The notes under the pieces are model-generated. The model was given only the letters and a program-made list of their open reading frames with translations. It was not told the DNA's origin and made no database searches. Below, piece by piece: positions 1 through 8,741 of a stretch of 57,610 nucleotides of DNA (the first letter of the stretch is position 1; every line of letters starts with the position of its first letter). Source of the stretch: Klebsiella pneumoniae (lineage in GTDB: Bacteria > Pseudomonadota > Gammaproteobacteria > Pseudomonadales > Azotimanducaceae); the NCBI GenBank assembly GCA_945861675.1, contig CAMAVY010000004.1, forward strand, positions 1-57,610, given 5' to 3'. A program made the translations under genes and the position numbers.

Positions 1-1
1 C

Positions 2-46
2 TTCTTCGCTGCGCTCAACCGGCCGAACGTGCAGCTCTGCGAGTGA
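2..46 (+). CDS. C-terminal fragment of an unknown CDS, possibly FAD monooxygenase-like (partial at window edge)
   Basis: Fourteen codons in frame 2 run from the window edge to a TGA at 44-46 and end in ALNRPNVQLCE. The segment AxNRPNVxL resembles the stretch that follows the central region of flavin-containing and Baeyer-Villiger monooxygenases, which made me consider that family. In those enzymes, however, this segment is internal, so a stop here would mean a truncated protein or a different family. Only 15 codons are visible, so the identity is weak. Confidence 0.3.
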   Translation, partial: FFAALNRPNVQLCE

Positions 47-262
47 TGTGCCTGAAAAGGTGATGAGATCCATGCCGCAAGCAATACCGCATCGCCCAAG
101 GGTTGTTCGGCAAAACGTGCTAACTCAATGGCCGCACTCGCGAATGGGGCGGAGGACAAATTGGCCCTGGTAGACATGTGCGTATGACCTTGCGCGGTCA
201 GGTTGTAGTCTTCGGCCAAACCGCCTGCGCACGGGGCCAGGCGCAATCAGGGGAGCGCGCAG

Positions 263-1312
263 ATGAAACTCGGACTCAGCATCGGCTATTCCGGCGCCTA
301 CATGGCGTTGCCGGTGGAACTCGTGCAGCAGGCAGACCGGCTTGGCTTCGACTCGGTGTGGACCGCCGAGGCCTACGGCTCTGATGCAATGACGCCGCTC
401 GCCTACCTGGCGGCCGTGACCAAGAACATTCGCCTGGGCACGGGCATCATTCAGCTCGCGGGTCGCACGCCGGCCAACGCCGCCATGCAGGCGGCCACCA
501 TCGACGCAATGTCGGGCGGCCGTTTTGTGTGCGGCATCGGCGTATCGGGCCCGCAGATCGTGGAAGGCTGGTATGGCCAGCCCTGGGGCAAACCACTCGA
601 CCGCTTGCGCGACTACGTGCAGATCATGAAGAAGGTGCTGGCGCGCAAAGCGCCCGTGAGTCACGCAGGGCGTGAGATCAGTCTGCCTTACACAGGCCCG
701 GGATCATCGGGCCTCGGCAAGCCGCTGAATTCCATTCTGCACATGCGCGAAGACCTGCCGATCTGGTTGGGCAGCATGACGCCGGGCGGACTGCGGCTTG
801 CGGGCGAAGTGGCCGATGGCCTGGTCGGCGGATTCGTGCCGAGCGAACTGGCGAGTGTTCGCGCGCACATCGAACAGGGCTTCCACAAAGCCGGCAATGG
901 CAAGTCTTGGATGCACTTCGAACTGTTCTCCGGCGCGCCGGTGATACTGACCGACGATGTGAAGGGCGCCATCGACAGCTTGAAGCCCGGCCGTGCGCTG
1001 TACATCGGTGGCATGGGTGCGCGCAGCAAGAATTTCCACAACGAACGCATGGTGCAACGCGGCTACCCGGCCGAAGCCGCGCGCATTCAGGAACTGTTTC
1101 TTGCGAAGCGCAAGGACGAAGCTGCAGCGACGATCCCTGACGAGTTCATTGATGAAGAGGCGTTGATCGGACCACCGGCGCGCATTCGTGAGCGTTATCA
1201 GGCTTGGGCCGCGGCGGGGGAGAAGGGCCTGGACGGCATGATGATCTCGACGCGTCAGTCGGACGCGCTGGCGTTGATGGCTGAGATTGCGGGGGCGCGG
1301 GCTGCTGCTTGA
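263..1312 (+). CDS. LLM-class (luciferase-like, F420/FMN-type) oxidoreductase
   Basis: The 349-residue protein has the bacterial-luciferase TIM-barrel pattern: MKLGLSIGYSG at the start, LGFDSVWTAEAYGSDAMTPLAYLAA, then TKNIRLGTGIIQLAGRTPANAAMQA and the glycine-rich segment SGGRFVCGIGVSGPQIVEGWYGQPW. These are hallmarks of the LLM class, which uses F420 or flavin cofactors for hydride transfer to varied substrates. Length is normal for the class. The ATG follows AGGGGAG at 249-255 with a 7-nt gap, which fixes the start. It stands alone; the next stretch downstream is decayed. The substrate cannot be told from sequence, and gammaproteobacteria with LLM proteins may use FMN rather than F420. Confidence 0.9.
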   Translation: MKLGLSIGYSGAYMALPVELVQQADRLGFDSVWTAEAYGSDAMTPLAYLAAVTKNIRLGTGIIQLAGRTPANAAMQAATIDAMSGGRFVCGIGVSGPQIVEGWYGQPWGKPLDRLRDYVQIMKKVLARKAPVSHAGREISLPYTGPGSSGLGKPLNSILHMREDLPIWLGSMTPGGLRLAGEVADGLVGGFVPSELASVRAHIEQGFHKAGNGKSWMHFELFSGAPVILTDDVKGAIDSLKPGRALYIGGMGARSKNFHNERMVQRGYPAEAARIQELFLAKRKDEAAATIPDEFIDEEALIGPPARIRERYQAWAAAGEKGLDGMMISTRQSDALALMAEIAGARAAA

Positions 1313-1525
1313 GCGGTGTGTGGCAGGCGCGGTGTTCCGATAGATGTTGATCGTGTGCGCTCGTGCTGCTGTTCATGTTTCTGTTCTTGCTTCTCGGGCC
1401 GCGCGCGGCACGCGTGACAGCGCGCGCGTCGGAGCCCTTGTGTATGGCCCGTGCGCCTGTTGATGAAGCTGGTTCGGCGAATGCCTTCGTGCTCACGGCG
1501 TCGCCCGTGCCCACAGACACTTCGT

Positions 1526-2151
1526 TCATTCGCATCGACCAAGAGCATCGTCGGCCGGCACATGGCCATCGTCCAACTGCACCATTGCGATTGGCTCCTG
1601 CCAGGACTCAACCGACATGATTCCGGCACGCACGGCGCAGCTGCTTGTTGCGGCGGATTGGGTCAGATCCGTCCGCCAGATGATCATCTTGAACTTGATC
1701 GCCATCGGAAATGGGTTCCTGGTCATCAGCATCAACATGCCGCCGGACTCGTCTTGCGTGCGCCTCACAGCGATTGTCCGGCGTAGATGACAATGGAATG
1801 ACCTCGTAGGCTGCCGGGCAGTACAGGATAGACAGTCGTAACTCGTTGGCCGTCGGCGCCCTTGAGCGAAATGTTGACGTCGCGCTGACACTCGGTGGTC
1901 GGGCATTCGGTTGTCTGAGCTTCCGAGGCAGCGTCAGTCGTTGACGGCGAAGCACGGTCTGGCCAGGCATCGAAGTGCGGACAGCATCTTTCGTGAGCTC
2001 GCGGCGCGTGGTGGTCATTGTTGATGGCAGCCGCGTGAAATCCGGGCCGCCAAATGGCATTGAGTGTCGCGCAGGCGGGAGGTTCAATTGATCTTGATGC
2101 CTGGGCATCCTCTGAATAAGCCGCTCCTGCGGTTCCTTCGGGTCGGAGCAG
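1526..2151 (-). pseudogene. Frameshifted remnant of a small exported hypothetical protein
   Basis: Two minus-strand reading frames carry complementary pieces of one protein-like sequence. The first (2151 down to the stop at 1767-1765) contains VNISLKGADGQRVTTVYP and then HSIVIYAGQSL before stopping. The second, in another frame (about 1780 down to 1526), contains SGGMLMLMTRNPFPMAIKF, a TSSCAVRAGIMSVESWQEPI segment and an AMVQLDD end. This order (a YxGQ motif, then M-L-x-V-x-NPFP, then SSCxVxxG with a W and P) matches a family of small hypothetical proteins as I remember it. No ATG or signal peptide is found for the first frame, and the residues normally between the two halves seem missing, so I read it as an internal deletion plus frameshift. 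Family function is unknown. Confidence 0.45.
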
Positions 2152-2199
2152 TCAGCAGCGTTGGCGCCGATCCCTGCGCAGGGCATCCGCGGCTTGCCA

Positions 2200-2246
2200 C
2201 GAACTGTTCGCATGAGGCACACAGTTCGTACACAGTTCGTACACAG
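2200..2246. repeat. Short inverted and direct repeats of an ACAGTTCGTAC unit upstream of the DUF4402 gene
   Basis: CGAACTGT (2200-2207) faces ACAGTTCG (2221-2228) across 13 bases. The right arm is itself part of a direct repeat of the 11-mer ACAGTTCGTAC starting at 2221 and 2232 and ending in ACAG. It lies about 85 bases upstream of the probable GTG start of the DUF4402 gene. It could be an operator or only slippage; nothing further can be seen. Confidence 0.4.
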
Positions 2247-2328
2247 AGACATACAGGCGCATGTCATTTGCGCCCGTCCTTGCGCGCATCATCAGTCCCC
2301 GGAAAACAACACATCGGGCAGGTCGCGC

Positions 2329-2844
2329 GTGGCGCATTCGCAATCACACGTAGTTCGCTGCGCGCTCGCTGCGGTCGTCGCACAGGTTTTCTGCATGCAT
2401 GCGAATGCTCAGGCGGAGCGTGCCGGTGTTACCTGTGAAGTCATCGCGCCAAGCGTGATAGAGCACACTACGGACCTGACCTTTGGACGCTTCTCTGCGG
2501 CCGATAGCGGCACTGTGTCCATCGGCGTTGATGGCGAGCGCACATCGACCGGTGCTGTCACGCTGGTTGCCTCGGACAGCGAGCAGACAGCAGCGCGCAT
2601 CGACTTGCGCGGCGACGTTTCGTCGGGCGCTTCGATCACGCTGCCCAGCGGGACCGCCTTGAGCCTCGATGACGGCGCGGGACACGAAATCACGGTGCAA
2701 CTCTTCGACACCCGTGCTTCTGCCGTCAGCCGATCCGCGGACGGCGATGGGTTCACGCTGGTTGGTGCGTCGCTGACGGTCGCGGCGGACCAGCCACCCG
2801 GTAGCTACGTGGGCCGCTTCGACGTAATTGTCGAGTACAACTGA
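2329..2844 (+). CDS. Secreted DUF4402-family protein
   Basis: The C-terminus (VGASLTVAADQPPGSYVGRFDVIVEYN) has the DUF4402 signature: a Gly-x-x-Leu-x-Val strand, the xPPGxYxG turn and a terminal x-V-x-YN strand. DUF4402 proteins are small exported beta-sandwich proteins that resemble pilin or spore-coat-like subunits; their role is mostly unknown. I chose the GTG at 2329 because it gives a hydrophobic signal peptide (CALAAVVAQVFC) ending in ANAQA just before the mature beta-rich part. The frame stays open back to 2161, but the extra residues are Arg/His-rich and not protein-like. The mature part contains one Cys (TCEV). It is flanked on both sides by gene remnants. Confidence 0.7.
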   Translation: MAHSQSHVVRCALAAVVAQVFCMHANAQAERAGVTCEVIAPSVIEHTTDLTFGRFSAADSGTVSIGVDGERTSTGAVTLVASDSEQTAARIDLRGDVSSGASITLPSGTALSLDDGAGHEITVQLFDTRASAVSRSADGDGFTLVGASLTVAADQPPGSYVGRFDVIVEYN

Positions 2845-2866
2845 GTCCGTACATCGTCGATCGCGC

Positions 2867-3417
2867 ATGCCGGATCCGCCAAGCGATCGCACCTGGATGT
2901 ATGTGTTGGGGGCGGCAACGCACGCGCGCACCCAGTTACCGAGAACGCTGCGCGATAAGCCGAGCGCAACCATACTTGACACGCTGATGGTCGAACGGCA
3001 GCACGCCACGCGCGAGGCGCGTATTGCCGAAAACATCACCGACATTCTGGCGGCTGCGCCGTCGGGCACGAAGGCCTATGGCTTGTGGGGCTGTTCCACG
3101 TGCTGCGAAAAGATGTGTCGGGATCCGCGCCGATGGCACGCATGCTGGGCGGGGCGGGTAGTGCGCTCGACGGTCGTGTGGGCAGCGTAATGTTGCTGCG
3201 CGTGAATGCCCGGATGCTCATTCCGGTTGCTGCATCGGCCGACAGTCGTTCACCCGAAGTCCGTTACGACGAAATGATCTACACGATGGACGAGCGCTGG
3301 TGGATTACGTGGTGCTCAGTCGCGGTTCGCACGCGGTGCGCAAATGGTCCCGCTGGAAGCTCACCCTCCTGGAATGCGCCTCTTGCGACAAAGCGGAATC
3401 GAATCACCTCCGAATAA
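2867..3417 (+). pseudogene. Frameshifted remnant of a conserved hypothetical protein (two frame changes)
   Basis: Three plus-strand frames join into one plausible protein. Frame 2 gives LDTLMVERQHATREARIAEN, then AAPSGTKAYGLWG. Frame 1 continues LFHVLRKDVSGSAPMARML and a segment ending TMDERW. Frame 3 continues with VDYVVLSRGSHAV from 3300. At the first junction, one extra G in the GGGG run at 3087-3090 would restore GLWGLFHVL without a break, so a one-base deletion explains it exactly. The second break lies near 3298. The last frame has no stop before it runs antisense into leuS, so the 3' end is lost too. The function is not recognised. A sequencing error could explain the first break but not all of the damage. 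Confidence 0.4.
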
Positions 3418-3513
3418 ACCCCAATTGTGCTCGCCCCTCGAGCAACCAACACCGCACCGTCGCGACAGAAACACCCACCCCACGCCAACCCAGCGCCGCT
3501 GCTCGTGCGCGCC

Positions 3514-3623
3514 GTGTGGGTTACTGGGCGCAGCGGACGTCCGCGCACATGGATGTGCGCGGCAAGCTCACCAGGGATGTGCCGGCGAAGCCGGTGCGGT
3601 CCGCGGAGCCCAGTAACCCGCAC
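3514..3623. repeat. Nested inverted-repeat element in the intergenic region before leuS 3' end
   Basis: A 16-base arm GTGTGGGTTACTGGGC (3514-3529) pairs with GCCCAGTAACCCGCAC (3608-3623), one mismatch. Inside lie a 12-base palindrome GCGGACGTCCGC (3533-3544), a hairpin CGCGCACAT-GG-ATGTGCGCG (3542-3561) and a hairpin CCGGC-GAA-GCCGG (3582-3594). The layout resembles a repetitive extragenic palindrome unit rather than a terminator, because no T-tract follows on either strand. The rest of 3418-3689 shows nothing coding. Confidence 0.55.
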
Positions 3624-3689
3624 GGCATCAGAGCACGAGCAGCAGCGCGAGCTATCGACACGGCCCACCCACGTCACATACCACCCCAG

Positions 3690-6305
3690 TCACACCACCA
3701 GATTCACCAACCGCCCCGCAACCACAATCACCCGCTTGGGCACAGCCCCGCCCAGCAACTGCTGCGTCTTGGCATCCGCCAACGCAATCTGCTCCACAGC
3801 AGCCTTGTCCGCCGAAGCCGGCACCCGAATACTGCCGCGCAACTTGCCATTCACCTGCACCACGAGCTCGAGCTCATCCTGCGCCATCGCCGATTCGTCA
3901 GGTGCAGGCATCGGCACATCCAGCAGGTCGCCACGCACAGCGAGATAGCCAAGATCGCGCCACAGCGCATGCGCGACATGCGGCGCAACCGGATACAGCA
4001 TGCTGAGCACGATCGAAATGCCTTCGCTCATCAGCGCAGGATGCGCAGTGACGGCGGCTTCTTCCAATGTGTTCAGGCTCTTCATGCTGCCCGACACCAC
4101 AGTGTTGTAGTGCGTGCGTTCGTAGTCGTAGATCGCGCGTTTGAGGTTCCGGTGCAATTCGCGGCGTGCATCTTTCTGCGCAGGCGTGAGCGTGCTTGCG
4201 TCCACGGTGGCGCCCGGCTGCACACGCTCGCGCTGTGCGTAACAGAAGTTCCACAGGCGGCGGAAGAACCGTGCGACGCCGGCCGCGCCTGAATCCGACC
4301 ACGCGCCGCCTTCCGCCGGCGGCCCCATGAACATCACATACGCGCGCGCGGTATCCGCGCCATAGCGGGCAATGATGTCCTTCGGCTCCACCACGTTGTT
4401 CTTGCTCTTCGACATCTTCTCGATGCCGCCAAGCTCTACGGGCAAACCGTCTTCCTTGGCAGTAGCACCGACCGGGCGGCCACGCTCATCGAAGGTGATC
4501 TCGACTTCGCTCGGATAGAACCAGCGCTGGCGACCGGCTGCATCCTCGCGATAGAAACACTCGGCCAGCAGCATGCCTTGCGTGAACAGCGCAGAGAACG
4601 GCTCGTCGAAACTCACGAGGCCCAGTTCGCGCATCACGCGTGTCCAGAAGCGCGCGTACAGCAAGTGCAGGACAGCGTGTTCGATGCCGCCGATGTACTG
4701 GTCCATCGGCATCCAGTAGTCGTTGCGTGCATCGACCATTGCGCTGTCGTTGTCCGCGCAGCAGTAGCGCATGTAGTACCAGGCCGAATCCACGAAGGTG
4801 TCCATGGTGTCGGTTTCGCGGCGCGCCGGTTTCCCGCAGGTGGGGCACGAACAGGCGAGAAAGGCTTCGTCCTTGTTCAGCGGATTGCCGCTGCCATCAG
4901 GCACGTGATGCTCGGGCAGGATCACGGGCAAGTCGGCTTCGGGCACCGGCACCGCGCCGCAGTCGGCGCAGTGAATGATTGGAATCGGTGTGCCCCAGTA
5001 GCGCTGGCGCGATATGCCCCAGTCGCGCAGACGAAAGTTCACGCGCTTGTCGCCAAGCTCGAGTGCGCGCAAGTCTGCAGCGACTGCATCCACGGCCGCG
5101 GCGTAGTCGAGGCCGTCGTACTTGCCGGAGTTCACGCAACGCACACCGTCCTTGTCGCCGTACCAGTCGGCCCACGCGTCGGTGCTGAACGTGCAGCCGT
5201 CCCTTTCGATCACCTGCACGATCGACAGGCCGTACTTCTTCGCGAATGCGAAGTCGCGTTCGTCGTGCCCCGGCACGGCCATCACCGCGCCTTCGCCGTA
5301 ACCCATCAGCACGTAGTTGCCCACCCACACTTCGCAGGCGGCACCGGTAAGCGGGTGTTGCACGCTGAAACCTGTCGCCATGCCTTTCTTTTCCATCGTG
5401 GCGATGTCGGCTTCCGCTACGCCGCCGCGCTTGCATTCCTCGATGAAGGCGGCCAGTGCTGGGTTGTCGCGCGCGAGCCGTGTGGCAAGTGGATGTTCTG
5501 CGGCTACTGCGACGAAGGTCACGCCCATGATCGTGTCGGCGCGGGTGGTGTACACGCGCAGCACGCTGTCGGCGCCATCGATCTGATAGGGGAAGCCGAA
5601 GTTCACGCCGTGGCTGCGGCCGATCCAGTTCGCCTGCATCGTGCGCACTTTGGCGGGCCAGTCGTCGAGGCCGCCTTCCACTTCATCCAGTAATGCGTCG
5701 GCGTACCTGGTGATCGCAAGGTAATAGCCGGGAATTTCGCGTTTCTCGACGACGGCGCCGGAGCGCCAGCCGCGACCGTCGACCACCTGTTCGTTGGCGA
5801 GCACGGTGTTGTCCACCGGGTCCCAGTTCACGACCTGCGTTTTTCGATAGGCAATGCCCTTCTCGAGCATCTTCAGGAAGAACCACTGGTTCCACTTGTA
5901 GTAGCTCGGGTCGCAGGTTGCGATCTCGCGCGTCCAGTCGAACGCGAGGCCCAACGGCTGGAACTGCGACTTCATGTCGGCGATGTTGCCGCGCGTCCAC
6001 TTGGCGGGTGCCACGCCGCGCTCGATGGCGGCGTTCTCTGACGGCAGGCCGAACGCGTCCCAGCCGAGCGTGGTCAGCACGTTGTAGCCGGACGCGCGCT
6101 TGTAGCGGTACACGATGTCGTTCAGCGTGTAGTTCAGCACGTGGCCCATGTGCGCTTTGCCGCTGGGGTAGGGCAGCATGGAACACACGTAGTACTTGCC
6201 CTTCGGGAAGCGCGGGTCGTGCTCGACCGCGTGGTAGGCGTCGATGGCGGTCCAGTGTGCCTGGGCCTCCGCTTCAACAGCCTGGGCTTGATAGGTGTCG
6301 CGCAT
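3690..6305 (-). CDS. leuS: Leucyl-tRNA synthetase
   Basis: This cytoplasmic class I aminoacyl-tRNA synthetase charges tRNA-Leu with leucine. From the ATG at 6305 it is 871 residues, the usual size for bacterial LeuRS. The HIGH-type motif reads HMGH (residues 52-55) after PYPSGKA, and the KMSKS loop is exact at about residues 630-634. Between them lies the CP1 editing domain, including [20 protein letters not shown]. The C-terminal region [17 protein letters not shown] is the typical LeuRS tail. The frame is open for 29 codons further upstream, but [18 protein letters not shown] is the family-like N-terminus. Zn-type Cys pairs (CSCPTCGKP) are present. A strong terminator separates it from the diiron gene upstream, so it is likely transcribed on its own. 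Confidence 0.97.
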   Translation of the reverse strand: MRDTYQAQAVEAEAQAHWTAIDAYHAVEHDPRFPKGKYYVCSMLPYPSGKAHMGHVLNYTLNDIVYRYKRASGYNVLTTLGWDAFGLPSENAAIERGVAPAKWTRGNIADMKSQFQPLGLAFDWTREIATCDPSYYKWNQWFFLKMLEKGIAYRKTQVVNWDPVDNTVLANEQVVDGRGWRSGAVVEKREIPGYYLAITRYADALLDEVEGGLDDWPAKVRTMQANWIGRSHGVNFGFPYQIDGADSVLRVYTTRADTIMGVTFVAVAAEHPLATRLARDNPALAAFIEECKRGGVAEADIATMEKKGMATGFSVQHPLTGAACEVWVGNYVLMGYGEGAVMAVPGHDERDFAFAKKYGLSIVQVIERDGCTFSTDAWADWYGDKDGVRCVNSGKYDGLDYAAAVDAVAADLRALELGDKRVNFRLRDWGISRQRYWGTPIPIIHCADCGAVPVPEADLPVILPEHHVPDGSGNPLNKDEAFLACSCPTCGKPARRETDTMDTFVDSAWYYMRYCCADNDSAMVDARNDYWMPMDQYIGGIEHAVLHLLYARFWTRVMRELGLVSFDEPFSALFTQGMLLAECFYREDAAGRQRWFYPSEVEITFDERGRPVGATAKEDGLPVELGGIEKMSKSKNNVVEPKDIIARYGADTARAYVMFMGPPAEGGAWSDSGAAGVARFFRRLWNFCYAQRERVQPGATVDASTLTPAQKDARRELHRNLKRAIYDYERTHYNTVVSGSMKSLNTLEEAAVTAHPALMSEGISIVLSMLYPVAPHVAHALWRDLGYLAVRGDLLDVPMPAPDESAMAQDELELVVQVNGKLRGSIRVPASADKAAVEQIALADAKTQQLLGGAVPKRVIVVAGRLVNLVV

Positions 6306-6396
6306 TGGGGCGTTCTCGTGTGTTGCGGATGGAGCCGGCGGCTCGCAATCGTTGTATTGGCAAAGGGCGCGAAGGTTAGGTGCACACCCCAAAAAG

Positions 6397-6431
6397 CAAA
6401 ACCCCCTGGCGGTGACCCGCCAGGGGGTTTT
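6397..6431 (-). terminator. Intrinsic terminator downstream of the diiron protein gene
   Basis: CCCCCTGGCGG (6402-6412), loop TGAC, and CCGCCAGGGGG (6417-6427) form an 11-bp perfect stem with A4 on one side and T4 on the other, so it could work in both directions. The minus-strand diiron gene ends at 6455, so it most likely ends that transcript before leuS. Confidence 0.9.
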
Positions 6432-6454
6432 CCAAGCGGCGCGTTCGCAGGCTG

Positions 6455-7522
6455 TCAGGCAGCCTTCAGCATCTTCACCAGTTCCGGGTTGGCGCGGCCG
6501 TTCTCGAAGCGCTCGCCGAAGCCGGCGGACTGCAGGCGCTTCATGTACTCCACGACCTGCCGGCGACGGATCGCCAGCAGCTTCTTGTAGCCCTCGTCAT
6601 AGTTGTCGCGGCCGCCGCCGAGCAGAATGGCCAACGACTCTGCGCTGGTGCCCTGTGCAGCCGGGTTCTGCGAGCTGACCAGCAACGCGGCCTCGCCTTC
6701 GTCCAGGTAACCGTGCATTTCTTCGCGGCGCTCCGGCGCGGCCTCGGATACGTAGCGCATGTGCATGACACCGAATGCCACGTGCCGGGCTTCGTCCTGG
6801 GCACACAGCCGGTACATCATTTTCTCGGCGTCGTTCTGGGCGATCAGCTCGCCCATGCGGAAGATCGTCAGCACCGCGCCTTCGCCGGAGAGATGCAGGC
6901 GGGCCGACATTTCGTTGAAGTCGTTGGCCAGGTCGATGCTGCCGACAATGCCGGGCGTGCCGCCGGTGGCCTGCATGAGACCGCCGCCGTTGGCCAGTGC
7001 GCGTTTGCGGAAGACGTCCATATGCCGGGCTTCGTCATTGACCTGCGCCAGCAGCACCATACGCGGCTCGAAGTAGTCAGGCGATGTGCGTGCGACCCAG
7101 CGAGCCGGTACGTCGCCGGCCACGAATTCCACCTCGGTGAGCAGCGTGCACAGGTTGCACATGGCCTGCTCCATGTCGTCGGCCTGGGGCTTGACCATGT
7201 GCCAGGGCACATCGGTGGCCGAGCTCCACTGCCGTTGCATGGCTTCTTCCCAGATCCAGCCGGCGTTATCCAGCCAGACGTCGTGTTTGTTGCGCAGCTG
7301 ATAGCCGCCGATGCGATAGGCATCTGAACGCGCGCCTGCGCCGCGCGGCCGGCCCGTCATGTTGGTGCTCTGCTCGGCCGGGTTGCCGTAGGCGCCAATC
7401 TGAATGTCGGCCAGCGACAGCCCGTGTTTGCCTTGCTGTGCGCGCGTGCCCCACTCACCGCGTTGCTGCATCCAGGCGAGGTCGAGGCTGGTCTGGCCGG
7501 TGCTCTCGGTGCGGTCACTCAT
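6455..7522 (-). CDS. Ferritin-like diiron protein (oxygenase-type)
   Basis: A 355-residue, mostly helical protein with two DEARH motifs ([10 protein letters not shown] and [10 protein letters not shown]), each giving the E-x-x-H ligands of a carboxylate-bridged diiron centre, plus upstream Glu residues (TEVEF, GELIAQ) that could complete the site. This is the ferritin-like/ribonucleotide reductase R2-like fold that includes AurF-type N-oxygenases and fatty-acid-modifying oxidases. I started at ATG 7522 ([17 protein letters not shown]); a frame extension of five codons exists. It has its own sigma-70-like promoter (7648-7675) and terminator (6397-6431). Substrate is unknown; no electron-transfer partner lies next to it. 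Confidence 0.8.
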   Translation of the reverse strand: MSDRTESTGQTSLDLAWMQQRGEWGTRAQQGKHGLSLADIQIGAYGNPAEQSTNMTGRPRGAGARSDAYRIGGYQLRNKHDVWLDNAGWIWEEAMQRQWSSATDVPWHMVKPQADDMEQAMCNLCTLLTEVEFVAGDVPARWVARTSPDYFEPRMVLLAQVNDEARHMDVFRKRALANGGGLMQATGGTPGIVGSIDLANDFNEMSARLHLSGEGAVLTIFRMGELIAQNDAEKMMYRLCAQDEARHVAFGVMHMRYVSEAAPERREEMHGYLDEGEAALLVSSQNPAAQGTSAESLAILLGGGRDNYDEGYKKLLAIRRRQVVEYMKRLQSAGFGERFENGRANPELVKMLKAA

Positions 7523-7647
7523 TGCGGATAACTCCAATCAGGTAGACAGGCCGCGTCGGCAACTTCAGCGCCAGCTGCTGGCGGGCTTCTCAAATGGGGA
7601 GGCGATCACGTGCGCGGTCGCTGCGCGCCGCGTGGGTCACCCGACAA

Positions 7648-7675
7648 ACTATACCGGCGATCGACGATGGGTCAA
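7648..7675 (-). promoter_or_regulatory. Sigma-70-type promoter for the diiron gene
   Basis: On the minus strand TTGACC (7675-7670) and TATAGT (7653-7648) are separated by 16 bases, a close match to the -35/-10 consensus. It points at the diiron gene, whose start is about 120 bases downstream. The -35 box overlaps the last codons of the VanZ-like gene, so the two genes are probably separate transcripts. Confidence 0.65.
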
Positions 7676-8697
7676 CGCGATGCGACCAGGACGGGTGCGG
7701 ATGTGTGCGCCGCACTGGCTGTCTTCGGCGCAGTGAACGGCGCGGATCGCGAGGTGCAGTCGGCTCCAACATAGATGCGCAGGACGCGAAGGTAGCCATT
7801 CGGCTGCGGCCGCGAGAGGACCTGGACCAGAATCTCTGCCACGTCGTCCAGCTGCAGTTTTCGGCCGCGAGGTGCGTCGCGTATCGCACGCATGGGGATG
7901 GCGATGGTTCGGCGGCCGGGCGCGATCGGCAGCTCGAGGTTGAAGCGATCTTCGTATCGCCGCACAGATCGCTCGTGAGTGAAATCGTGCACGCGCAGCA
8001 GTAGCGTCGCGGCGCCGCGGCTGTGCAGGTCGAGCTCTGTGCACATGAATGCATAGGCGCCGATGTGCGAGCTGGGTTCACGCAACGACAGACCGTCCCA
8101 GCCGTCCGTGCGCGAATACAGCGGAATACCGGGTTCATCAGGCGATGCGCCTGGCGCGCCCTCAGGCTGATGTTCGAGCGGCGGCGGCCAGAGAAATACA
8201 CGGCTCAGGGTGCTGCCGGGGTCGAGCAGCGATGGCAATGCCGCGTCGCGCTGCAGATAGGCTGAAGATACAAGTCCGATGTTTGCCAGCGCGCATCCGA
8301 ATAGACCCGCCGCAAGCCCGAGCCACAGCAGGGTGAGCCTGCTGCCTGCGGGACAGAGGATCGCTCGGTAAACGGCAAGGGTGGCGGCGGCGGCGAGACA
8401 GTCTCGGCCGAAGTCAGACCACTCGAAGCTGCGTCCCGTGAACTGTTGAACGACTTCGGTCAGCCAGGCCAGCGCCGGTAAGCCAAACAACAGCAGCGTC
8501 CAGCGCAAGCCTGGTCGCGCGTGCAATGGCTGCGAAAGCACAATGCCCAGCACTGTGAGTGCAGCGAACCACGGCACGTGCAGCGCGTTCTGCAATGCAT
8601 CGGCGAATCTGGAGTTGCCGCCAATCGACGCCGACTGCTGTAGAACAAACAGAACGAGGGCAAGCGTCAGGGCGAGCACGAACCGACCAGCGCGCAC
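7672..8697 (-). CDS. VanZ-like membrane protein with a C-terminal beta-rich domain
   Basis: The 341-residue protein has about four N-terminal membrane segments (VLALTLALVLFVLQQSA; ALTVLGIVL; LLLFGLPALAWLTEVVQQF; LLWLGLAAGLFGCALANIG). The stretch WLTEVVQQFTGRSFEWSDF keeps the VanZ-type E-x(2,3)-Q-x-x-x-x-R-x-x-x-x-x-D pattern. After a proline-rich linker comes a soluble part (about residues 205-320) with RVHDFTHERSVRRYEDRFNL and IAIPMRAIRDAPRGRKLQL, which looks like a jelly-roll carbohydrate-binding or CIA30-like module. The start is GTG at 8697, with GAAGG nine bases upstream. It is 44 bases downstream of the giant gene and could be the last gene of that operon. Function is not known; a link to surface glycans is inference. 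Confidence 0.65.
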   Translation of the reverse strand: MRAGRFVLALTLALVLFVLQQSASIGGNSRFADALQNALHVPWFAALTVLGIVLSQPLHARPGLRWTLLLFGLPALAWLTEVVQQFTGRSFEWSDFGRDCLAAAATLAVYRAILCPAGSRLTLLWLGLAAGLFGCALANIGLVSSAYLQRDAALPSLLDPGSTLSRVFLWPPPLEHQPEGAPGASPDEPGIPLYSRTDGWDGLSLREPSSHIGAYAFMCTELDLHSRGAATLLLRVHDFTHERSVRRYEDRFNLELPIAPGRRTIAIPMRAIRDAPRGRKLQLDDVAEILVQVLSRPQPNGYLRVLRIYVGADCTSRSAPFTAPKTASAAHTSAPVLVASR

Positions 8698-8741
8698 AGC
8701 GTTCAGCCTTCAGTCGGAGTTACCTTGGACCCTGTTCGGAG

